A stretch of DNA of 12,103 bases from Oligoflexia bacterium. GTDB taxonomy: Bacteria; Bdellovibrionota; UBA1018; CAIMNF01. Below are positions 1 through 7,437 of the stretch, piece after piece (position 1 is the first letter of the stretch; each line of letters begins with the position of its first letter). A program made the translations under genes and the position numbers. The stretch spans positions 1 through 12,103 of the forward strand of contig CAIOKW010000109.1 in assembly GCA_903858975.1 (NCBI GenBank), written 5' to 3'. Under the pieces are notes generated by a model, which did no database searches, was not told the DNA's origin, and was given only the letters and a program-made list of their open reading frames with translations.

Positions 1-351
1 CTCTTCCAGAACCTTTGCAATAGAGGGATTGCCGTATCTCATCCCCACTTTAACACTCATTTTCTCTTCGTTTTTATTGAGCAGGCGCTGAACTTTTTGA
101 GCGAGCGCCTGCGTGTGAATCATTAAGGGAGAGCCATCTTTGGTCCATACCTGCTGATACGCTTCAGCTGATTTTTTAGGACGTGTGTTCAGAATGATCC
201 CATTGACTAAAATTTTGCGAAAAAAAGTGGGGATATCAATGACAAAGGGGTCATTCAAAAACTCATTCAAATAATTACGAACATCCCGGGTACTCGGGCT
301 CTCAGGAGTGCCCAAATTCAGGAGAAAGACGCCCTTTTTTGTTGTTTGCAT
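1..351 (-). CDS. hemH: Ferrochelatase, N-terminal part (gene runs off the left edge)
   Basis: Ferrochelatase inserts Fe2+ into protoporphyrin IX, the last step of protoheme synthesis. The 117 residues visible carry the family's N-terminal signatures in order: LLNLGTPESP (residues 10-19), RDVRNYLNEFLNDP (22-35), RPKKSAEAY (57-65), GSPLMIHT (73-80) and MRYGNPSI (104-111). Family members usually have about 310-350 residues, so roughly two thirds, including the region of the metal-binding His, lies beyond base 1. The ATG at 351-349 is the first in-frame start after an in-frame stop 12 nt upstream, so the start is well constrained. No Shine-Dalgarno sequence precedes it. The gene is divergent from the cyclophilin gene across a 106-nt gap. 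Heme made by this enzyme would be needed by the P450 encoded in the same window, but nothing shows a regulatory link. Identity is very likely. Confidence 0.95.
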   Translation of the reverse strand, partial: MQTTKKGVFLLNLGTPESPSTRDVRNYLNEFLNDPFVIDIPTFFRKILVNGIILNTRPKKSAEAYQQVWTKDGSPLMIHTQALAQKVQRLLNKNEEKMSVKVGMRYGNPSIAKVLEE

Positions 352-457
352 TGCATTAAACTATCATTGGACCGGCAAATCTTCAATCCCCTATTGCCTG
401 CACCGCTTGGGTGTTTTACCCTATCAGTAAACATTAGCAATCCATGAGGAGCCTCGC
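352..457. promoter_or_regulatory. Divergent intergenic region between hemH and the cyclophilin gene
   Basis: This 106-nt gap must hold promoters for both outward-reading genes. For the rightward gene the best match I see is TTGCCT (394-399), a 17-nt spacer, then TACCCT (417-422), a weak sigma70-like pair. For hemH, on the minus strand, TTGAAG, 17 nt and TAGTTT can be read. That would place transcription start almost at the ATG, which fits the missing Shine-Dalgarno. Both are weak matches by eye. No operator-like palindrome stands out. Confidence 0.3.
446..451 (+). promoter_or_regulatory. Ribosome binding site of the cyclophilin gene
   Basis: GAGGAG sits 6 nt before the ATG at 458. It is a strong Shine-Dalgarno match and fixes the start of the prolyl isomerase. 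Confidence 0.8.
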
Positions 458-970
458 ATGACCGGTACTAACGCAATTCTCAAAACCAATCTCGGAACCA
501 TCACCATTAAGCTTTTCAAAGAAACCGCTCCCAAGACTGTTGAGAATTTTGTTGGCCTCGCAACAGGTACCAAGGAATGGACAGACCCTAATTCAGGCAA
601 AAAAGTGACTGGAAAATCACTTTATGAAGGCACCGTATTTCACCGCGTGATTCCTGACTTCATGATTCAAGGGGGCGATCCACTCGGCCGCGGCACCGGT
701 GGCCCAGGTTACCGTTTCGCATGTGAGACAAAACCTACCGATCGCTTTGATAAGCCTGGTATTTTGGCAATGGCCAATGCAGGCCCTAATACCAATGGTT
801 CACAATTTTTTATTACCGTGAAGGCAACCCCTTGGCTCGCAGGTAACCACACTATTTTCGGTGAAGTGACCTCTGGTATGGATGTCGTTCTCAATATTTC
901 TAAAGCAGAACGAGATGGGATGGACCGTCCACGCTCTGAAATTAAGATCGATTCCATTACAATCGAATAG
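458..970 (+). CDS. Cyclophilin-type peptidyl-prolyl cis-trans isomerase
   Basis: Cyclophilins catalyse cis-trans isomerisation of peptide bonds before proline and assist protein folding. The 170-residue protein is one complete cyclophilin domain of usual size. It has no signal peptide or membrane segment, so it should be cytoplasmic, as PpiB is. By alignment with human cyclophilin A, the active-site residues are present: R63, F68, M69 and Q71 in FHRVIPDFMIQGGD, then A106, N107, Q116, F118, W126, L127 and H131. W126 occupies the cyclosporin-contact Trp position that is often changed in bacterial enzymes. An insert at about residues 37-55 resembles loops in other bacterial members. A strong GAGGAG precedes the start. 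The gene is the first of three rightward genes, with 89 nt to the next. Family is near certain; ppiA or ppiB naming is not decidable, so no symbol is given. Confidence 0.95.
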   Translation: MTGTNAILKTNLGTITIKLFKETAPKTVENFVGLATGTKEWTDPNSGKKVTGKSLYEGTVFHRVIPDFMIQGGDPLGRGTGGPGYRFACETKPTDRFDKPGILAMANAGPNTNGSQFFITVKATPWLAGNHTIFGEVTSGMDVVLNISKAERDGMDRPRSEIKIDSITIE

Positions 971-1059
971 ATTCGACTTGAGACAGGTCCGCATGGACAC
1001 ACCAGGGGCAAGTATTTAATTCTTTAGAGCTGTCGAAGTTTTGACGATAAGATTAAAGA
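971..1059 (+). promoter_or_regulatory. Gap before the HD-GYP-like gene with a possible promoter
   Basis: TGGACA (994-999), a 15-nt spacer and TTTAAT (1015-1020) resemble a sigma70 promoter with a short spacer. If it is real, the HD gene and the overlapping lipoprotein gene could be transcribed separately from the cyclophilin. I found no hairpin followed by a T-run that would terminate the upstream gene. The ribosome binding site before the next ATG is weak (only AAAGA, directly adjacent to the ATG). Confidence 0.25.
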
Positions 1060-2466
1060 ATGGGAACCGAGAAAGCAGCTATTTTAGTTGCTGACCTTGA
1101 CCAGCGCTTTTTAAACACTCTTAAGCGGGATGATCGAACTTCCCGCTTGTCGATCATTCATGTCACTGATGGCAAAATGGCAAAAGACGCTATTTTGGAC
1201 CCAGAGAACCAACTTCTGAGTATTTTCATTAGTCCTGAAATCGCTGAGCCCTCTTGGCTTGGAGTAATTAAAACCGCTCACCTTCGATGCCCCATGGTCC
1301 CACTTCATATGATCAAATCTGATCGAAGTGCTGCGAAAACCTTAACGGATGCCGAGCTTAAAAACCTTGGGATCAAGGAAGTGATTGATCATGAGCTCGG
1401 GCACCACGAGATCACCCGCATCGTAAACCCCATTATTGATCACTTCGACCGAACTCAGGCAATGCGGATTGCAAAAAATAATACCGACCAAATCGGAAAA
1501 GAATCCACTGCACTCGCACACGAGTTCTATCCCATCCGCTCGAATGATTTTATTGCCGGCGTGAATTCTTGCTTTGATGTTTATGCGAAAACCACATTTG
1601 GTCGACACATTAAGCTACTTCATGCAGGAGATGACTTTGATTATGATCGATTGTCGAACTACGTCAAAAAAGGGGTAGATTTTTTCTACATTCGGCGAGA
1701 AGCACAGAAGGTTTACCTACAATACTGTGACCACATTGCATCTGAAATCTTGCATTCCAAAGAAGCCCCTCTTGAACTCAAAAAGCGGCAGCTCATGAAT
1801 TCGGGTAATGAACTCATCAACTTCGTCAATATAAATGGCTTAAGTGAGGTGAGTCTAGAGTTTGCTGAGCGGTACTCATCAAATCTTCGCCTCATGTTAG
1901 GGCAAATTGGAGAACAACATCGCTCGATCCTCAACCGATTTATGTTAGACACCACAAGCTACGATCATGCTGTGGGTGTGTCTATGCTTGCGGGTGTTTT
2001 AGCAAACGAACTCGATATTACTTCTGAAGGACCGATGCAAACGATTGCCGTTGCCTGCTTATTCCATGACTTCGCACTGTCGTCTATGCCCCCAGCCTGT
2101 AGAACTGAGGACGAAAGTAAGATGACTCCCGCTGAAATCGTGCTCTATAGGGAACACCCTCGCTTATCTGCAGAAGCTCTCGGTATGCTACCGAGTTCGA
2201 ACCTTGCTGCCGTACAAGCCATCCAGCAGCATCACATGAAGTTAAAGGATAAAGGCTTTCCCACACGGAATGCGACTACCCCCGTTTCAAGAACCTCAGA
2301 AATTGTGGCCTGCTGTAATGATTTGAACCATATTTTAAAGCGTTGCGCGGAAAACCCTGAGTTAGACCAAATTACAGAGGTGGAGCGCGAAATTATCCCT
2401 TACTATTCGAGAGGAGTGACGAATGCATTTAAAAAAGCTTTTTTTCCAAAATCAATTTTGGAATAG
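1060..2466 (+). CDS. HD-GYP-type protein with receiver-like N-terminus lacking the phosphoacceptor Asp
   Basis: HD-GYP proteins are usually metal-dependent cyclic-di-GMP phosphodiesterases. Residues 5-125 look like a response-regulator receiver fold, with an acidic pair D12/D14 after beta1. However, the strand that should end in the phosphoacceptor Asp reads LLSIFISPE (52-60), with no Asp. Residues 155-230 contain a segment often found before HD-GYP domains (FDVY, then HIKLLHAGDDFD, then KGVDFFYIRR). The C-terminal HD region keeps H303, H336-D337, H366, H391-H392 and D421, a plausible metal-ligand set. The HDIGK-like motif is HDFALS and the GYP motif is KGFP (398-401). No membrane segment is seen, so it is probably cytoplasmic. 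Catalysis is therefore possible, but regulation by Asp phosphorylation is not expected. The 3' end overlaps the lipoprotein gene by 44 nt. The function could also be as a c-di-GMP sensor; domain assignment is firm, activity is not. Confidence 0.8.
   Translation: MGTEKAAILVADLDQRFLNTLKRDDRTSRLSIIHVTDGKMAKDAILDPENQLLSIFISPEIAEPSWLGVIKTAHLRCPMVPLHMIKSDRSAAKTLTDAELKNLGIKEVIDHELGHHEITRIVNPIIDHFDRTQAMRIAKNNTDQIGKESTALAHEFYPIRSNDFIAGVNSCFDVYAKTTFGRHIKLLHAGDDFDYDRLSNYVKKGVDFFYIRREAQKVYLQYCDHIASEILHSKEAPLELKKRQLMNSGNELINFVNINGLSEVSLEFAERYSSNLRLMLGQIGEQHRSILNRFMLDTTSYDHAVGVSMLAGVLANELDITSEGPMQTIAVACLFHDFALSSMPPACRTEDESKMTPAEIVLYREHPRLSAEALGMLPSSNLAAVQAIQQHHMKLKDKGFPTRNATTPVSRTSEIVACCNDLNHILKRCAENPELDQITEVEREIIPYYSRGVTNAFKKAFFPKSILE
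2411..2416 (+). promoter_or_regulatory. Ribosome binding site of the RCC1 lipoprotein, inside the HD gene
   Basis: GAGGAG (AGAGGAG with the preceding base) lies 6 nt before the ATG at 2423, within the coding sequence of the upstream gene. It supports the start that gives a full lipoprotein signal peptide and the 44-nt gene overlap. Confidence 0.7.
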
Positions 2467-3727
2467 TTATCACTTGGCACTCCCCCTACTGCTCACGCTT
2501 CTCAGCGCGTGTGATGTGTCCGTCGTTGAATCCACGACTCCACTTGCCGGTCAAAATACCTCACCCGCACCTACCAGCACCCCTATTCCCTTGCCTCTCA
2601 GTGATCGCTTCGGAATTCGAATGAGTAATTCTTGGTTCGATAACTCTGGTGCATGCCGAATTGGGCGCGGGGATGCTCTCTATTGTTGGGGGAAATCCAT
2701 TATTTCAGGGGATGGCTCCGGAAGCGTAAACTGGTCGTTCTCACCAGCTGTAGTGAGCGGGTTGGAGTCGAATGTCTCAGATGTATCTGTAGGCCAATAT
2801 GATGTGTGTGCGATTCAGGCGGGCGCCCTGTTTTGTTGGGGTAACAACTTTATGGGAGAAACGGGGGTAGGCTCGAACGATCCGATCACGAGCCCGTCTC
2901 AAGTCGTCGTCACGGATGTTCAATTTTCATCGGTAAAAATTGGCCCTAGCAGACAAACGTGTGCACTGACCACGCTGGGAGCGCTTTATTGTTGGGGGCT
3001 AAACGATAATTCTATGACCAATCTTGGGGTTGGGAGTACCGATACCTTTGTAAGCACTCCAATGCCTGTACAGGACATGGACACCGATGTGACTGCCTTT
3101 AGTGTTGGAAAGAATGCGATTTGCGCCATCAAAACAGGAGCGCTTTATTGTTGGGGTTCAAATGAAGTGGGTGAATTAGGCACCGATAGTGGCGGCTTTC
3201 CATTGAGTACCCCAACTTTAGTTCCAACGCTCGATACCGGCGTAACTGATCTGGGTATAAACTCTGGCAGTTTCAAAGACTCGGGAAATTCAATTTGCGC
3301 CATCAAGTCAGGTGCTCTTTATTGTTTGGGACAAAATGATTTGGGACAATTAGGCGATGGAACCACGACTGTAGTCACGGCGGCAGAACCTCACCCATTT
3401 CTGAATAGTAACGTGACTGCAATAGCCCTCGGAAGCGTGGGGGGTTGTGCGATCATGAACTCCCTGGTCTACTGCTGGGGTAATTATGTAAATGAAGCGA
3501 ATGGTGTCGTGGATCAAAATACATTTTCAGGTAACATGACACCTATCCCTGTCACTCTTCCCCTAGACGAAACCTTTACAGAAGTGCAAGGAAACGGATT
3601 CACATTTTGTGCAAGAACTTTGAGCCAAAAGGAGTATTGTTGGGGCACCAACTTGGGGCAAGCTCTCTTCACCGATAGCACTACTGACTCAGCCACGGAT
3701 GCTATGGAAGCAGGCCCTTTCGATTAG
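2423..3727 (+). CDS. Exported RCC1-repeat (seven-blade beta-propeller) lipoprotein
   Basis: The protein starts with basic residues K4-K5, then a hydrophobic stretch (about 17-29) ending in the lipobox LSAC, so C30 should be lipidated and the mature protein anchored to a membrane outside the cytoplasm. D31 at +2 would favour inner-membrane retention under the E. coli Lol rule, which may not hold here. A Ser/Thr/Pro-rich linker (about 35-60) follows. Seven repeats then carry a core like CAIxxGALYCWGxN: C78-C88, C129-C138, C180-C190, C234-C243, C292-C301, C342-C351 and C396-C406. These match RCC1-type blades; seven is the canonical propeller number. Each blade has a Cys pair 9-10 residues apart, suggesting disulfides. 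Propellers of this class usually bind proteins; no enzyme motif is visible. Gene start is supported by an internal AGAGGAG. Its last codon is 3 nt from the convergent operon. Confidence 0.88.
   Translation: MHLKKLFFQNQFWNSYHLALPLLLTLLSACDVSVVESTTPLAGQNTSPAPTSTPIPLPLSDRFGIRMSNSWFDNSGACRIGRGDALYCWGKSIISGDGSGSVNWSFSPAVVSGLESNVSDVSVGQYDVCAIQAGALFCWGNNFMGETGVGSNDPITSPSQVVVTDVQFSSVKIGPSRQTCALTTLGALYCWGLNDNSMTNLGVGSTDTFVSTPMPVQDMDTDVTAFSVGKNAICAIKTGALYCWGSNEVGELGTDSGGFPLSTPTLVPTLDTGVTDLGINSGSFKDSGNSICAIKSGALYCLGQNDLGQLGDGTTTVVTAAEPHPFLNSNVTAIALGSVGGCAIMNSLVYCWGNYVNEANGVVDQNTFSGNMTPIPVTLPLDETFTEVQGNGFTFCARTLSQKEYCWGTNLGQALFTDSTTDSATDAMEAGPFD
2978..3156 (+). repeat. Blade-encoding direct repeat within the RCC1 gene
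   Basis: The 20-nt string GGAGCGCTTTATTGTTGGGG occurs identically at 2978-2997 and 3137-3156. A second string, ATTTGCGCCATCAA, occurs at 3119-3132 and 3293-3306. They encode the conserved core of blades 3, 4 and 5. The identity at DNA level suggests fairly recent blade duplication or gene conversion rather than protein constraint alone. Confidence 0.7.
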
Positions 3728-3751
3728 AAACTAAGCGATCAGTCTTTTCTT
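3720..3751 (+). terminator. Possible weak terminator spanning the convergent stop codons
   Basis: Bases 3720-3727 can pair with 3731-3738 around an AAA loop, with one A-G mismatch. A pyrimidine run, TCTTTTCTT (3743-3751), follows a few bases later on the plus strand. The stem contains the stop codons of both convergent genes. It is short and the T-run is not directly adjacent, so this is a weak candidate for ending the rightward transcript. Confidence 0.25.
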
Positions 3752-4717
3752 AAAAACACCATAACGATGCTCCCAAATTAAGAAATCCTCACCTCGCTTT
3801 AGAAGCTGTTCACTGCCTGCGCCCTTACGAATTAAGGCTGAGACCACCTTACTGATGTTATGCATTTTGGCTAAAGATAGAGCATGGTGAATGCCGAAGC
3901 TCGCTAATCCCGCACCCTGATACTCAGGAAGGATTGCAAGCGTCTTCCAAATCAAATAGTCATGCTCAGGAAACAAGAAAAAATAACCAATTTCTTCGCC
4001 AGCGGGGTTTAATATGAAGAAACTAAATTCAGAAAGGTAAGTATAAAACTGTGGGACAATCAACGCGACATAGGCCTTTTCATCAAAGGGCTCCGCTAAG
4101 AAACTTTCCTCAAATGATCCTCTATTGATCTTAGCTAGAGCCGTAAGCTCACGTTCTGGAGCCCCCTTCATATCGATCACTCGAGTGCTAAATCCAGCCG
4201 TAAGCGCCGCTTGAAATCGCCCCTCTGATTTCGGAAGGATTTGATGGAGCTCTGCAAAAGCACGTGAATGATATTCATCCGCCAATTCATAATGAGCCCC
4301 GAGGAACCAGTTCAGATATTCAGGAGGCTGACTTGGCTCCCAGAAAAAAACTGGCTCCTTCGAACCATTCAAAGAACGGGGTAACTCAAACCGATACTGA
4401 AAGAGAGTAGAATAGTTAACGGGACCATAGACCTCTTCTACTCCCATGCTCAACAACCGCTGTTCAGCAGCTTGAATCAGGGCCTTTGCGTGCCCCTCGG
4501 AATCTTGAAGTGAGAGGTCCATCTCAAACATTCCCACGTAACCCCGAGTCGGGTCGCGTTCGGATAGGTTCGCTGAAATCCTACCCACTATTCTACCCTC
4601 AAGCTCACACACAAAATGCGCTCTCTTAAATCTAAACGGGAACGATATTAAACGCCTTTCCGACTCATTCTTTGCAAACTTTAGACAAGCATCCTCAATG
4701 GAAACTTCCAGAATCAT
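3731..4717 (-). CDS. Two-part GNAT-type N-acyltransferase, last gene of the operon
   Basis: GNAT enzymes transfer an acyl group from a CoA thioester to an amine. The 328-residue protein appears to hold two GNAT-like halves. The C-terminal half (about 180-320) carries the acyl-CoA pyrophosphate-binding motif A, ILPEYQGAGLASFG (262-275), preceded by a strand ending at TLA and followed by a helix. This half looks competent. The N-terminal half (about 30-110) has the GRISAN strand, an alpha-helix after DLSLQDSEGHAKAL and a GPVNYST segment, but no Q/RxxGxG/A motif, so it may be a degenerate or substrate-binding copy. No signal peptide or membrane segment is seen. The ATG overlaps the stop of the upstream phosphotransferase gene as ATGA (4714-4717); an AAGGGAG lies 13 nt upstream, further than usual. 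As the final operon gene it may acylate an intermediate or confer self-protection; the substrate is unknown. Confidence 0.75.
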   Translation of the reverse strand: MILEVSIEDACLKFAKNESERRLISFPFRFKRAHFVCELEGRIVGRISANLSERDPTRGYVGMFEMDLSLQDSEGHAKALIQAAEQRLLSMGVEEVYGPVNYSTLFQYRFELPRSLNGSKEPVFFWEPSQPPEYLNWFLGAHYELADEYHSRAFAELHQILPKSEGRFQAALTAGFSTRVIDMKGAPERELTALAKINRGSFEESFLAEPFDEKAYVALIVPQFYTYLSEFSFFILNPAGEEIGYFFLFPEHDYLIWKTLAILPEYQGAGLASFGIHHALSLAKMHNISKVVSALIRKGAGSEQLLKRGEDFLIWEHRYGVFKKRLIA

Positions 4718-7437
4718 AAAATTTTGATCTCTCCCTTAGCAGCATCCATTCTCACGCGCTGCCCATTTTTCAATTTGCTCATGAGGCCTCCCGATATCCC
4801 CACAATCGTAGGTAAACCGAGCTCACGAGCAACCACCGCGGAATGAGATAAGAGACTACCCCGCTCGATCAAAAGCCCAGAGCAAGAAGGATAGAGGGGA
4901 ACCCATCCTGGATCGGTTCTGGAAGTCACCAAAATCTCACCCTCCAAATTCTCTGTATCCTTCAGTTCATGCGCCACTCGCACAACCCCTTCCACTATCC
5001 CCGGACAACAAGGAGTCCCATAAAGAAGACTTGGGTCATCGGAGCGGGGAACCAAGTCCGCCAACAAGTCGCCTGCCTGAAGAACACTACTAAAGGCAAG
5101 GGACGCCCCTACCGCACCATAGGTGACAAAGCGATCAGGCGGAGAGGGTGTCTTCCGGTATTCATCAAAAATTGGCTTTCTGATTTGTACAAGACTCCGA
5201 ATGGAATGAGTGGGAAGGCGTCCTTCGACGAAAGATATGATTTCATCTACCGTTAGAAAAAAGATATCAAACTCAGAATCGAGTAATCCTAAATTAACAC
5301 AATTCTCGCCCACCGCCCTCATGAGATGGCGTACCAGACCATAGCTCTTTGTTCGATCAAAGCGAAGATCCTCACGATTTCGGACTGCTTTTCGCGCCTG
5401 CTTTAAAACCCAAAAATAAACAAGCCCCTTTAAGCCAGAAATTTTCTCCCGAACTTGAGTCTCAGCTTGATTCCGAATTAAAGTCTCACGCTCGACCATC
5501 GCCTCTATCGAATACGACTTCATTTTCGTGTAACTTGCCACCATGCCGACGACAAAACTTGGATCATCGTGCAGATCCCGTTCTTCAAATTTCAACTCAT
5601 TAACACAGCGAAAACCATATAGATTTAGAAATTCTTTGAATTTAGAGTGGATCGACTCATTTTTCCCATTCACTAATCCAGCCCAAACCTCAGATGCCGG
5701 TAAAGAAAGAAACCATTCACGAAAGTGAGAATCCCCTTGATCCACTATTTTTGCAATCCGCATGAGAAACTTGGTGGGCTCAGTACTCTCTAAGTCACCC
5801 TGTCCACAGAGTAAATCATTTTGTAGCGATGCCCCCGCATCACCGGACTGAACCCATTTTGAAGTGAGATTCTTCAGTACACCGAAGAAAACCATGCACA
5901 GAAAATCATTCACAATCGGAGCCTTCCAGCGAGGGAGGAGCTCCCGTTGCAAATGCAAATAGTAATCAATTTGATGCTGCAGCGACCAAGAACGAAAATC
6001 TTGTTTTCTTGCCTCATGATAAATCGAATTAAAGTGAAACTTGAAATCCTTAATAATTTCATCACTCCGTAAAAATCGGATGACCGAATTGATCACTAAA
6101 CTCATTTTAAGTCTTAACCCGTAGTTCGGCGGGTTCTTCATGAAATCAAATACCTTTTGGTGTTCATGGGAAAGGCTCTTTTTCACTCCCATCATGGTTT
6201 CCATAAACGAAGGATTACTTGCTGAACCCGGCATGATCATAAGTAGGCGATACCAATTGATCAAATTATAGTAGATTCGACCACGAATCAGACCGAGCAT
6301 ATTTCGAAAACGCTGTTCATTGTCTGAAATCACAGAATCGGGGACATTCATCATCTGTGCAAACTGTTTATAAACTTGCTGATAGGCATAACTTGCATAT
6401 GAAAAAGTGAAGGGCGAAGTAACGCCACTATAGCTTTCAATAATGTTTGAGTTGTCCCAAAGGGTGGGTTCTACACCATTGATCTGAGCGGAAAAGAAAT
6501 GATCTCCCGGTAGAGAGGTAACGGGCCGCATCTGAAGAAAATAAATCTTACCCGACTCTATTGCCCACTCGATGTCTTGTGCGAACCCCCCGGCTAAGGC
6601 TTCAAGCTCAAGAGCTTCTTTGCAGAGCTGTTTGAGTAATGGATCAGTTATAGACGCGATCTCTTGCAATTCTAAACTCACTTCTTCTTTATTCAAACCA
6701 CCCGACAAAGAACGTCGGAGAGCGTGAGATTTAGCAACTAAGCGCTTCAGTTGAATGTCCCCGTTGATGCGCTTTAATCTAAAATGGTCGGCCTCCAATT
6801 CACCACTGACGAGCCCCTCGCCCAGGCCCCAAACCGATTCTACCACCAAATGTTCGCGGTCCAGAGGACTTAAAGGATCTCGAGTAAACAACACTCCAGC
6901 AGATTCCGCATTAATCATCAATTGAATGAGGACGCCCATTTTTGGATGGGCGACGGAAACGCCTCTTTGGAGACGATAGCTCAGAGCTCGCGCTGAGTAA
7001 GCAGAAGCCCAAGACTTACGAATGGACTGAGAAATAGCATTCATTCCTTTTTGGAATAGAAAACTAGAAAAAAGCCCAGCAAATGAATGCTCCTGTGAAT
7101 CCTCGTCTAAACCGCTCGATCTAACGGCAACCTGACGATCGATCCATTCTAAAGCATTCAGTCGAGATTCAATCTCTTTTTCCAAAAGAGGAGGAAGTGG
7201 GTGCGATAGAAAAAGTGCTTCTACCTGATTTGCAAATGCCTCATGACTGCCCGTTTGTATGAGCTTCTCTCGAAGATGGTATAAATCGAGGTATTCATCA
7301 AACGCGACACTTGAAATACAGAACCAAGAAGGTACGGGTACCTTCGCTCTCGACAAAAGAGCAAGATTCCGCGCCTTGCCTCCGCCAAACAATATGAAAT
7401 CTTGATCGGTATTATCTTTATCTAATAAAAAACTCAT
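4714..7437 (-). CDS. ATP-grasp/phosphohistidine phosphotransferase of rifampicin-phosphotransferase/PEP-synthase type
   Basis: Such enzymes move a phosphate from ATP to a swivelling His and on to a substrate. With the start chosen here (907 residues), residues 1-310 form the pyruvate,phosphate-dikinase ATP-binding domain: GGGKARNL (18-25), VAVRSSGLDED (103-113), GVLFTRDPLS (181-190), WGLGEGLVSGE (203-213) and IYFLQMRPVT (298-307). Residues 805-907 are the phosphohistidine domain with SLLSHSAVVARELG (861-874); H865 is the phosphocarrier. The C-terminal PEP/pyruvate barrel of PpsA is absent. The middle (about 311-800) begins WDNSNIIESYSGVTSPFTFS and is otherwise unrecognised. This order matches rifampicin phosphotransferase, where the middle binds the substrate. 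The ATG at 7437 gives an ATGA overlap with the UbiA gene and has GGGGAG 9 nt upstream; a TTG at 7482 would add 15 residues and has no comparable support. Substrate is unknown; drug inactivation or a biosynthetic kinase step are both possible. Confidence 0.85.
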   Translation of the reverse strand: MSFLLDKDNTDQDFILFGGGKARNLALLSRAKVPVPSWFCISSVAFDEYLDLYHLREKLIQTGSHEAFANQVEALFLSHPLPPLLEKEIESRLNALEWIDRQVAVRSSGLDEDSQEHSFAGLFSSFLFQKGMNAISQSIRKSWASAYSARALSYRLQRGVSVAHPKMGVLIQLMINAESAGVLFTRDPLSPLDREHLVVESVWGLGEGLVSGELEADHFRLKRINGDIQLKRLVAKSHALRRSLSGGLNKEEVSLELQEIASITDPLLKQLCKEALELEALAGGFAQDIEWAIESGKIYFLQMRPVTSLPGDHFFSAQINGVEPTLWDNSNIIESYSGVTSPFTFSYASYAYQQVYKQFAQMMNVPDSVISDNEQRFRNMLGLIRGRIYYNLINWYRLLMIMPGSASNPSFMETMMGVKKSLSHEHQKVFDFMKNPPNYGLRLKMSLVINSVIRFLRSDEIIKDFKFHFNSIYHEARKQDFRSWSLQHQIDYYLHLQRELLPRWKAPIVNDFLCMVFFGVLKNLTSKWVQSGDAGASLQNDLLCGQGDLESTEPTKFLMRIAKIVDQGDSHFREWFLSLPASEVWAGLVNGKNESIHSKFKEFLNLYGFRCVNELKFEERDLHDDPSFVVGMVASYTKMKSYSIEAMVERETLIRNQAETQVREKISGLKGLVYFWVLKQARKAVRNREDLRFDRTKSYGLVRHLMRAVGENCVNLGLLDSEFDIFFLTVDEIISFVEGRLPTHSIRSLVQIRKPIFDEYRKTPSPPDRFVTYGAVGASLAFSSVLQAGDLLADLVPRSDDPSLLYGTPCCPGIVEGVVRVAHELKDTENLEGEILVTSRTDPGWVPLYPSCSGLLIERGSLLSHSAVVARELGLPTIVGISGGLMSKLKNGQRVRMDAAKGEIKIL

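Noticed and set aside
986..998. Short inverted repeat GTCC-GCAT-GGAC after the cyclophilin gene, as a terminator
   Set aside because: Only 4 bp of stem and no T-run directly after it.
709..1011. Leftward open frame antisense to the cyclophilin gene
   Set aside because: It lies opposite a gene with all cyclophilin motifs, has no recognisable domain and no ribosome binding site that stands out.
2600..3700. Repeated segments as a CRISPR array or mobile repeat
   Set aside because: The repeats are in-frame coding units of RCC1 blades with variable spacing.
4969..5728. Several rightward open frames opposite the phosphotransferase gene
   Set aside because: They are antisense to a clearly coding frame, low in recognisable features and rich in basic or Ser residues typical of shadow frames.
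4714..7437. Phosphoenolpyruvate synthase (ppsA)
   Set aside because: The C-terminal PEP/pyruvate-binding barrel is absent and the phosphohistidine domain is at the very C-terminus, unlike PpsA.
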